The notes under the pieces: model-generated
What the model was told of the DNA's origin: nothing
The model's input: the letters and a program-made list of their open reading frames with translations, nothing else
Databases searched by the model: none
Source of the DNA: Chloroflexota bacterium
GTDB taxonomy: Bacteria; Chloroflexota; Limnocylindria; Limnocylindrales; CSP1-4
Length of the DNA: 6,157 bases
Direction of reading: 5' to 3'
Assembly: GCA_021786915.1 (NCBI GenBank)
Contig: JAJYMP010000055.1
Location: 1 to 6,157, forward strand
Translations under genes and position numbers: made by a program
In this document: in pieces, positions 1 to 4,676 of the stretch
Layout of the letters: each line of letters begins with the position of its first letter
Numbering within the stretch: position 1 is the stretch's first letter

Positions 1-189
1 GTCGTCGTCGTCCTCGACCGGGTCGTGGCCGCAGTCGCGGCAGCAGTAGTCGCTCTCGAGCATCTCCAGGGACTCGTCCACCAGGACCCAGCCCTCGGCC
101 CGCAGCTCGTAGAAGCGCTCGCCGCCGGACAGCTGCTCCGTGGACGACCAGGCGCTGCCGCCGCAGGCCGGGCAAACAGGGATCTCCAT
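1..189 (-). CDS. Small zinc-ribbon protein, 3' end beyond window
   Basis: This is an open frame of 63 codons from an ATG at 189-187 that runs off the left edge with no stop, so it is the N-terminal part of a gene. The protein starts MEIPVCPACGGSAW and carries a CPAC pair (Cys6, Cys9) and a second cluster CCRDC (Cys49, Cys50, Cys53) followed by GHD. This is the spacing of a two-knuckle zinc ribbon that would bind one zinc ion. The visible part ends in a run of acidic residues (VEDDDD). A GAGG Shine-Dalgarno at 197-200, seven bases before the ATG, supports this start. Between the cysteine pairs is a short Trp/Tyr-containing stretch (FYELRAEGWVLVDESLEM), which looks like a ribbon insert. I do not recognise a specific family and cannot assign a function. 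Small zinc ribbons of this kind are usually nucleic-acid or protein binding adaptors, but that is only family knowledge. Confidence 0.72.
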   Translation of the reverse strand, partial: MEIPVCPACGGSAWSSTEQLSGGERFYELRAEGWVLVDESLEMLESDYCCRDCGHDPVEDDDD

Positions 190-239
190 CACCAGACCTC
201 ATCCAATCGGGTCCGCTGATGCGGGCCTGGGCGAGGGTC

Positions 240-254
240 GGCGGGATGCCCGCC
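240..254. terminator. GC hairpin downstream of the HEPN gene
   Basis: GGCGGG (240-245) and CCCGCC (249-254) form a perfect 6-bp stem with a 3-base loop. It lies on the 3' side of the minus-strand HEPN gene, outside the left inverted repeat, and upstream of the zinc-ribbon gene. No T-run follows on either strand, so termination by this hairpin is only a possibility. It might instead act on the leader of the zinc-ribbon gene. Confidence 0.3.
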
Positions 255-262
255 CTGTCAAG

Positions 263-310
263 GCCCGTCGGCGCTTGTGCGGCAGGAGGTGTTGTCGGGG
301 GTTGGCTTCC
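263..310 (+). repeat. Left copy of 48-bp inverted repeat
   Basis: Read on the plus strand, this copy contains the blocks TGTGCGGCAGG (276-286) and GTTGGCTTCC (301-310). It matches the reverse complement of 1453-1500 at 42 of 48 positions with no gaps. The six differences are scattered. It lies 23 bp beyond the stop codon of the HEPN gene. Confidence 0.8.
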
Positions 311-333
311 CGCGGTCAGGCGCGACTTGGTGA

Positions 334-756
334 TCAGCCGGAGGCGGTAGCCTCTTCCGCCGCAGCGAGGATCCGTTTCGCTCGCCGGATGGCCGCGGCA
401 GACTCCGCCGACGTGACGAGGATGGCCTGGTAGTGGACCTGAGCCTTGACCGCGATCAGCCTCGTGAAGTCGGTCTTGACCCGTGCGCCCTCGGGCCGGG
501 CCTGAGCGAGCAGATCAACGGCCTGCACGTGGTCGTCGCCCCGGAACATCTCACCCAGCCGGACGGCGCAGATCGCGTCGGCCGCGGCGATGCCGCCGAG
601 AACAGCCACGGCAGCGGCCACGCCCCGGAGAGGCAGGACCGGATCGTCGGGCTCGGCGTAGACGATCTCGGCAACGGAGACGAATGCCCTTGCCGCATCG
701 AGCCGGCTCTTCGCCTCGCGCGCACTCGCCGGGACGGTCTTCCCGCGATCCCTCAC
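334..756 (-). CDS. HEPN-like partner protein of the MNT nucleotidyltransferase
   Basis: A 140-residue, largely helical protein encoded directly after the nucleotidyltransferase. Its GTG start follows that gene's TGA with no gap, and a strong Shine-Dalgarno supports it. This is the MNT-then-HEPN order of type VII-like toxin-antitoxin pairs, in which the HEPN partner is an RNase-type toxin and the MNT protein neutralises it by nucleotidylation. HEPN-like marks are an Ala-rich central helix (residues 45-68), the RGDDHVQAVDLL stretch (72-83, with His76), the KAQVHYQA stretch (104-111, with His108-Tyr109) and a C-terminal helix AAIRRAKRILAAAEE (121-135). The canonical Rx4-6H RNase motif is not present: the nearest arrangements are Arg72-x3-His76 and Lys104-x3-His108. 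It could therefore be a divergent or non-catalytic HEPN protein. The pairing is well supported by position; the toxin activity is inference. Confidence 0.75.
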   Translation of the reverse strand: MRDRGKTVPASAREAKSRLDAARAFVSVAEIVYAEPDDPVLPLRGVAAAVAVLGGIAAADAICAVRLGEMFRGDDHVQAVDLLAQARPEGARVKTDFTRLIAVKAQVHYQAILVTSAESAAAIRRAKRILAAAEEATASG

Positions 757-1386
757 TCATCGACTCCCCCTCCTGCTCCTGCGGACGAGCACCTCGATGG
801 GATCGCCGGCGAGGTGCAGCGCATCGCGGCGCCAGGCATCCACGAGCGGATCGCGGGCGGCCACATGCTCGGCAAAGCGCGGCTCGTCGACCTCGAACAC
901 CTGGCACCGGTTCCCGGTAACAGCGAACGCCCACTCCCGCAGCGCGCCGACCTGCTGCTCCCACGCGTCCTCGTCAACCGCCGCTGCACGCACGAGCAGC
1001 ACGTCGATGTCCGACGCCTCGTCGGCCTCGCCTCTCGCGACCGAGCCGAAGATCGACGCGTGGACCGGCGCGATGGGCCAGTCGGCGATCCTGCCGCGCA
1101 TCTGCTCGAGGAGCGCCGAGCGCAGCCCGACGAGCGCCTCGATCGCCGGCCACGCGAGGTGCGCTCGATTGGCGGAGTAGAGCGTCGCGCCAGGATGGTC
1201 GTCGGCCAGCACCAGGCCCTGGGCGACGAGGCGAGCGAGCGCGAGCCGAACGCCGCGAGCAGTCCCCGTCTTGGACAGCACGTAGACCTGGCGCCCGGAC
1301 ATCGGCCGCGAGGTTCCGGCGAGCACTTCGAGCGCCGGCGCATCCAGGGTCGGCAGGACCCCGCGGAGGGGGCGGGTGAGGTTCAT
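757..1386 (-). CDS. Winged-helix / MNT nucleotidyltransferase (antitoxin-type)
   Basis: A 209-residue fusion of two domains. Residues about 15-80 form a winged helix: GRQVYVLSKTGTARGVRLAL reads as the helix-turn-helix, then ALARLVAQGLV leads to a wing ending in YSANRAH. Residues about 85-175 are a minimal nucleotidyltransferase with the signature GSVARGEADEASDID (114-128), an exact GSx10DxD in which Asp126 and Asp128 would bind metal. Glu165 or Asp167 in QVFEVDE is a candidate third acid. In MntA/HepT-type pairs such a protein transfers AMP to the HEPN toxin and silences it. Here the attached DNA-binding domain and the three palindromes just upstream suggest it also represses its own operon. 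The ATG at 1386-1384 has no clear Shine-Dalgarno, and the operator array starts only six bases upstream, so the mRNA may be leaderless. Family assignment is firm; autoregulation and the AMP-transfer target are inference. Confidence 0.85.
   Translation of the reverse strand: MNLTRPLRGVLPTLDAPALEVLAGTSRPMSGRQVYVLSKTGTARGVRLALARLVAQGLVLADDHPGATLYSANRAHLAWPAIEALVGLRSALLEQMRGRIADWPIAPVHASIFGSVARGEADEASDIDVLLVRAAAVDEDAWEQQVGALREWAFAVTGNRCQVFEVDEPRFAEHVAARDPLVDAWRRDALHLAGDPIEVLVRRSRRGSR
764..774 (-). promoter_or_regulatory. Shine-Dalgarno deciding the GTG start of the HEPN gene
   Basis: On the minus strand AGGAGGGGGAG lies inside the last codons of the nucleotidyltransferase gene, seven bases before the GTG at 756-754. 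An ATG at 760-758 is closer to the ribosome site but is out of frame with the HEPN reading frame. The contact of TGA and GTG plus this site inside the upstream gene suggest translational coupling, which would keep the two proteins in step. Confidence 0.65.
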
Positions 1387-1392
1387 GGCATT

Positions 1393-1446
1393 GATACTAC
1401 GCTATCAACGTGGATAGTACAGTATCCACGCGGATACTCCAGTATC
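1393..1446 (-). promoter_or_regulatory. Three-site GATA-N6-TATC operator array
   Basis: Three 14-bp inverted repeats lie at exactly 20-bp intervals: GATACTACGCTATC (1393-1406), GATAGTACAGTATC (1413-1426) and GATACTCCAGTATC (1433-1446). Each has GATA and TATC arms around six variable bases. The 20-bp period is close to two helical turns, so proteins bound at all three would sit on the same face of the DNA. The array is AT-rich in a very GC-rich window and lies 6 bp from the nucleotidyltransferase ATG. The likely ligand is that protein's own winged helix. TAGTAT (1405-1400 on the minus strand) could serve as a -10 hexamer inside the first site, but no good -35 is visible. Confidence 0.75.
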
Positions 1447-1452
1447 AGGATC

Positions 1453-1500
1453 GGAAGCCAACTCCCCACAACACCCCCTGCCGCACAGGCGTCGACGAGC
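1453..1500 (-). repeat. Right copy of 48-bp inverted repeat
   Basis: Read on the minus strand it carries TGTGCGGCAGG and GTTGGCTTCC in the same order as the left copy at 263-310, with 42 of 48 identical bases. Its inner end is only 6 bp from the outermost operator palindrome, so it may also contain promoter sequence for the module. Confidence 0.8.
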
Positions 1501-1640
1501 CTGAGAGTTATCCGCGTGCCTGAAGTGAAGCATCGCCCGTCAGAGGGCGACGGGCCGGCCGAGAGCGCACGCGTGTGGCTCGATGTGGCAATGGGCGGCT
1601 TTCGCTTCGTGCGCCTTCCGGCGAGCCTGCCCGAACTCGG
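1501..1640. other. Short intergenic stretch between cassette and gene fragments
   Basis: I see no convincing gene here. A 7-bp-stem hairpin, GCCCGTC (1535-1541) and GACGGGC (1549-1555) with a 7-base loop, is the only structure noted. It would lie downstream of the minus-strand fragment that stops at 1641, but it has no T-run. The plus-strand frame across this stretch is open, but I find no start signal and do not recognise the product. Confidence 0.35.
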
Positions 1641-1871
1641 TCAGGGCGACGCGCTCGGGCGCGGTCCGATGTCCCAGGACTGGTTCGGGCACAGCGGCCC
1701 TGGGTCAAGGCGGGCGACCACGCGCCCCGAGGGATCCTTGGCGAGCAGGCTACCGGTGTCGAAGCACGCGCCCTTCGATGTGTAGTTCTCGATGGTCGCC
1801 ACGCCGCCGACATCGATCGGCTCCGAGATCTGGCGCTCTTGGCCGTCGACCACCCAGAACACGGTGACGAT
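1641..1871 (-). pseudogene. C-terminal fragment of an unrecognised, possibly secreted protein
   Basis: The minus-strand frame ending at TGA 1643-1641 reads like real protein only from about 1871 downward. It has alternating beta-strand-like segments: IVTVFWVVDGQERQI, then GGVATIENYTSKGACF, then DPSGRVVARLDPGPLC and NQSWDIG. Two cysteines (in GACF and PLCP) could pair, and the DPSGRVVA and PLCPNQSW stretches resemble the ends of small beta-sandwich exported proteins of high-GC bacteria. Above 1871 the frame merely mirrors the plus-strand gene, so the N-terminal half, any signal peptide and the start are missing. A GTG at 1862-1860 could start a 73-residue product, but it has no ribosome site that I can see and would begin inside a strand. 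I read it as a gene cut at its 5' end. The family is unknown to me. Confidence 0.5.
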
Positions 1872-2941
1872 GGCGCGGCGATCAAGACGGCCTACCAGGA
1901 GCTCGTCCGCCAGGCGAACCAGTCGGCGGCCCGGCCCAAGGGCTGGCGCGCCGATCTCAAGAGCGCCTACTGGGACAGCGGGCCCCTGGAGGTGGTCCTC
2001 GTCCGGCACTGGGAGGACCTCGTCGACCTCGTGCCGGTGCCGGTCCCCGAGCACGTCGCCCGCCACCACCCGGCCGTCAAGGCATACCTCGCCAACCGCG
2101 ACTCGCAGATGGTCACGAAGGGCCACGTGCCCCGCGCCGCCCGCATCCTGCAGGCGATGGTCGACGAGGCGCTCAGGCGAGGCTTCGACGTCCTGACGGC
2201 CGACCAGGCGAAGCCGGTGCCGGGCTCGCGTCGGGCCGGCGAGACCGTGGGCGGCCAGCTCGTGCTCCGCGCCCCCGCCGGCTGTGCGGGATCCGCATCC
2301 GCGAGCTCTCCGGTCCGGGCGGGAAGCCGCAGGCCCGCTACCACGGCTACGGCCGGCGGACCTCCGGCCGCCCGCAGTGGCTCGACAGCCGCGACACGGA
2401 GTTCGTGGGCACCGGCGACCTCGAGCTCACCGCCGAGGGACCCGCCATGGGCTACGGCGGATGCAAGATCCGGGACTCGGCCACGATGACGCTCGAGGAG
2501 CGGCTGCCCAGGGTCTTCCGCCGCATCGACATGCGCCGCCTCGACGAGGAGTGGCGCGCGCAGGAGCGCGAGCGGGTGGCCGCCGAGCGACGGCGCCGGT
2601 GGGAGGCCGCGATGGCCGAGGCGAGGGCCCGCCACGAGGAGCGGGCACGCTGGGACGCGTTCGTCGATGCTACGCGGGCATGGCGCGTCAGCCGCGAGCT
2701 GCGTGAGTTCCTCGCGGCGGCGAGGGACCCTGCACGGGCGCCGGGAGTGGCCGACGGCGCCCTGGCGGCGCCCCTCGCTTTCGCGGAGCGCAAGCTGGAC
2801 GAGCTCGACCCACTGGCCGATCCGTCGCGCCTGGTGCCGCACGCCCCGACTCCGAAGCCCGACGACCTCAACCGTTCCTCGATGGCTGGAGCCCGCACGG
2901 GCCAAACTCGAGCGGCTGGCAGCGACGGTCGCGGGCCTTAG
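1872..2941 (+). pseudogene. 5'-truncated, frameshifted hypothetical gene with coiled-coil tail
   Basis: Coherent protein sequence begins near 1875 (AAIKTAYQELVRQANQ) in one frame and has no start codon of its own. Upstream of 1872 the same frame lies antisense to another gene fragment. It runs through WDSGPLEVVLVRHWEDLVDL and VPRAARILQAMVDEALRRGF to GGQLVLRAPAG near 2281. The sense then jumps to the frame starting at 2282 (LCGIRIRELSGPGGKP, later DTEFVGTGDLELTAEGP). A charged helix follows, rich in Arg/Glu/Ala (about 2544-2660), probably a coiled coil. Near 2874 it seems to shift again to a frame reading FLDGWSPHGP, a plausible natural tail, while the current frame stops at TAG 2939-2941. Each jump fits one lost base. 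I associate this arrangement with long hypothetical proteins of soil bacteria whose function is unknown. It is either a decayed gene or an intact one hidden by indel errors, but the missing 5' end favours decay. Confidence 0.6.
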
Positions 2942-2975
2942 GCGCCCTGCTCTCGGTGGGCAGGGACCCGAGCAC

Positions 2976-3000
2976 GCGTCGCACGCGTGTCGTGCGACGC
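2976..3000. terminator. Perfect 10-bp-stem hairpin between gene remnant and tRNA
   Basis: GCGTCGCACG (2976-2985) pairs perfectly with CGTGCGACGC (2991-3000) around a 5-base loop CGTGT. It lies just after the plus-strand gene remnant and about 70 bp beyond the 3' end of the minus-strand tRNA, so it may be a shared bidirectional terminator. There is no T-run on either side, as is common in very GC-rich genomes. Confidence 0.55.
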
Positions 3001-3069
3001 AACCGCTGGCACGATCGCCATTTCATGGTGCTGTTCGTCAAAACGGGGTCGGGCGCGGCGGTGCGGGTC

Positions 3070-3146
<77 letters not shown>

Positions 3147-3157
3147 GCGGCCCCGGC

Positions 3158-3188
3158 ATGATACCCGGCTCGCGAGGCAGCTCGGCAA
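3158..3188 (-). promoter_or_regulatory. Possible promoter of the tRNA-Arg gene
   Basis: On the minus strand TTGCCG (3188-3183) and TATCAT (3163-3158) lie upstream of the tRNA. They resemble -35 and -10 boxes, with a spacer of 19 bp, longer than the ideal 17. The -10 box ends 11 bp before the first base of the tRNA, leaving a short 5' leader. The same 71-bp gap must also hold the promoter of the divergent peptidase gene, for which I see no clear boxes. Confidence 0.4.
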
Positions 3189-3217
3189 GTCCGCTCCGCC
3201 TGCGGCACACTTCCTCG

Positions 3218-4162
3218 ATGCGTCAGCACGCCCACCCCATGCGCCGCCCCACCTCCCGCCGGCGCCTCGGGACCGTGGCCCTGGCCGTGCTGGTGCTCGT
3301 CGCGGCCGCGGCACTCGTCTGGCGGTCGCCGGCCCTCACGTCGGCGGGAGTCGTCGGAGCCGCCGACGGCGGGAGTCACGGGCTGGTCGCGGCCCAGGCG
3401 CAGTTGATCCCCGCGTCAGGTGCCCCCGCGTCCGCCGAGGCCGGTCCGTCGCAGGGCCGGGCCTCGTCCGGGTCCACTCCGCCCGCGACGGTCGACAACC
3501 CGTCCCCGGGGCCGGCAGCGCCGGCCGGTCGCGACCATGCATCGATGGTGGCCGCACTGCCGGCACCGCCCGCGACCCTCTCCGGCTACGTCTGGCCGAT
3601 CGCCCACCCGAGGCTCACGCTGCCGTTCGGCCCCACCGACTGGGGCACGCGCATCGTTGACGGCAGGCTGTTCCACGACGGCGTCGACCTCGCAACGTTC
3701 TGCAACGACCGGATCATGGCCGCCCACGACGGCGTGGTGCTGGCCGCCGGTCGGCACTTCGACAACTACATCGGCTGGGTGGGCAGCCTCGACGCCTACT
3801 ACCGCCACATCGACACCGACCACCTCTGGCTCGACCTTCCCAACGTGGTCATCGTTGACGACGGCAACGGCTACCGCAGCATCTACGCCCACATGTGGAA
3901 GCTCACCGTGAAGGCGGGGCAGCACATCAGGGCGGGACAGCTGATCGGCTACGAGGGGATGACCGGGCACGCCACCGGGTGCCACCTCCACTACGGGCTG
4001 TTCTCGCCGGCCGAGACCGCCACGTTCGGGACGGAGCCGAAGGCGATCAAGACCTGGCACGAGCCGCCGGCCGAGATCGCGCGGATCGACCCGCTGCTGG
4101 TCCTGCCGTACCGCAAGGGGATCGGCGGGGTCACCACGTCGCTGGGGACCGAGGGCGTGTAG
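3218..4162 (+). CDS. Membrane-anchored M23 (LytM-type) metallopeptidase
   Basis: A 314-residue protein. The N-terminus is basic (RRPTSRRR, 9-16), followed by one hydrophobic segment (about 18-35), which is a signal anchor or signal peptide. Residues about 40-120 are a Pro/Ala/Gly/Ser-rich linker that would span the wall. The catalytic domain (about 122-295) has the M23 zinc site: His153 and Asp157 in FHDGVDLA, the catalytic His225 in YAHM, and HLH (256-258), of which His258 is the third ligand. Such enzymes cut cross-links in peptidoglycan or act as scaffold-like cell-wall remodellers outside the membrane. Between the first strands and YAHM there is an extra stretch of about 25 residues (GWVGSLDAYYRHIDTDHLW, about 186-204, and after) not found in minimal LytM. 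The ATG at 3218 is chosen because longer readings cross the tRNA; ATG 3239 (307 residues) is also possible. No Shine-Dalgarno is seen for either. All zinc residues are intact, so it should be active. Confidence 0.88.
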   Translation: MRQHAHPMRRPTSRRRLGTVALAVLVLVAAAALVWRSPALTSAGVVGAADGGSHGLVAAQAQLIPASGAPASAEAGPSQGRASSGSTPPATVDNPSPGPAAPAGRDHASMVAALPAPPATLSGYVWPIAHPRLTLPFGPTDWGTRIVDGRLFHDGVDLATFCNDRIMAAHDGVVLAAGRHFDNYIGWVGSLDAYYRHIDTDHLWLDLPNVVIVDDGNGYRSIYAHMWKLTVKAGQHIRAGQLIGYEGMTGHATGCHLHYGLFSPAETATFGTEPKAIKTWHEPPAEIARIDPLLVLPYRKGIGGVTTSLGTEGV

Positions 4163-4167
4163 GCCGT

Positions 4168-4185
4168 CCCGCCGTTCGCGGCGGG
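4168..4185 (+). terminator. UUCG-tetraloop hairpin after the M23 gene
   Basis: CCCGCCG (4168-4174), loop TTCG (4175-4178) and CGGCGGG (4179-4185) make a perfect, very stable 7-bp stem starting 5 bp after the stop codon. A G-rich tract follows instead of a T-run. Its position directly behind the stop makes it the likely terminator of the peptidase gene. Confidence 0.65.
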
Positions 4186-4441
4186 TCGGGGGGCGCGGGA
4201 TTCCGCCAGATGCCCGCTGGGCGGTCGTTATCGGGATCTGCGTCGCTGGAGTTGACCGCCGGCACCCGCAGCCGTGCGGCGGGAGCCGCATCGAATCCGC
4301 CATATGCCCGTGGTGCGGCCCCTGTCCTGCGAGTTTCTGGATAGCGCCCGCCCCGCGGGGATCTGGGGAAGTTCGGCCCCGATCCGCAGCCAGATGCTGT
4401 CCCTCGCGCACATCTGCGCACAACTGGCGAGCTACGGCCCG
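4186..4441. repeat. Convergent intergenic region with dispersed inverted motifs
   Basis: No gene is supported here. The stretch holds degenerate copies of one motif on the minus strand: GATTCCGCCAGATGC (4199-4213), GAATCCGCCATATGCCCG (4293-4310) and, weaker, GATCCGCAGCCAGATGCT (4381-4398). The first is an exact 15-bp reverse complement of GCATCTGGCGGAATC (4450-4464) in the tandem array that follows, and another plus-strand relative is at 4497-4513. A 10-bp palindrome CCCCGCGGGG lies at 4351-4360. This pattern looks like an intergenic repeat family of the genome. Folding in the convergent transcripts could protect or end both mRNAs. Confidence 0.5.
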
Positions 4442-4676
4442 CCCGGCGAGCATCTGGCGGAATCAAGACCGGCTCTGGGCCGGCTGGCCACCCGGCGAGC
4501 ATCTCGCGGAATCCAGACCCGCCAGGACCACCGGCCGACCGGCGAGCGCCGAGCGTCATCAAGACCGGCCAGGACCGCCGGCCGACCGGCAGCGCCGAGC
4601 GGGATCACGGCCGGCCAGGACCGCCGACCGACCGGGGAGCGCCGGGCGTCAGCCCGAGCGCCGGTACCGCCGACCC
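4442..4676. repeat. Degenerate tandem array, about five units of 46-49 bp
   Basis: Units start at 4442, 4491, 4538, 4585 and 4631, with lengths 49, 47, 47, 46 and about 46. Each opens with a version of CCGGCGAGC and ends with a version of GGACCGCCGGCCGA. The third and fourth units are the most alike, while the outer two have drifted (the first has CATCTGGCGGAATC inside). The last unit covers the final codons and the stop (4649-4651) of the minus-strand HD gene, so the array has reached into coding sequence. Units differ in their interiors as well as their edges, which separates this from a CRISPR. Confidence 0.6.

Larger units (their letters stand above)
263..1500 (-). mobile_element. Putative inverted-repeat-bounded MNT/HEPN cassette
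   Basis: A 1238-bp unit starts and ends with a 48-bp imperfect inverted repeat and holds, in minus-strand order, a three-site operator array, a winged-helix/MNT nucleotidyltransferase gene and a HEPN-like gene. No other gene lies inside and no transposase is visible, so if mobile it would depend on an enzyme supplied elsewhere. No target-site duplication is evident: the 10 bases outside the left end (CCCTGTCAAG) and outside the right end (CTGAGAGTTA) do not match. The immediate right neighbourhood is a zone of truncated genes, which fits a site of repeated rearrangement. The repeats could instead be a genome-wide dispersed repeat family that happens to flank this module, or a leftover from two separate insertions. 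Confidence 0.4.

Noticed and set aside
256..261. Exact TTGACA on the minus strand ahead of the zinc-ribbon gene, as a -35 box
   Set aside because: At 16-18 bp downstream there is only GC-rich sequence (around ACCCTC) and no -10-like hexamer, so a promoter is not supported.
263..1500. Integron cassette with attC sites
   Set aside because: The two end repeats are inverted to each other rather than direct, lack the GTTRRRY core, and no integrase gene is present.
433..1785. A 450-codon plus-strand open frame opposite the MNT/HEPN genes
   Set aside because: It mirrors two well-supported minus-strand genes, crosses the operator array and both genes' junctions, has no recognisable domain, and is of the kind that GC-rich coding sequence produces on its opposite strand.
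1575..1871. Upstream part of the plus-strand frame leading into the 1872 gene remnant
   Set aside because: Its sequence is Arg/Ala-rich noise opposite the minus-strand fragment, with no start signal, so it is not the true N-terminus.
4131..4562. A 143-codon minus-strand open frame in the convergent intergenic region
   Set aside because: Its repeated peptide pieces come from the dispersed DNA motifs, it overlaps the M23 terminator and stop, and it has no domain-like character.
4442..4676. CRISPR array
   Set aside because: The units are degenerate throughout, with no constant repeat separated by unrelated spacers, and no cas gene is in view. A decayed tandem repeat fits better.
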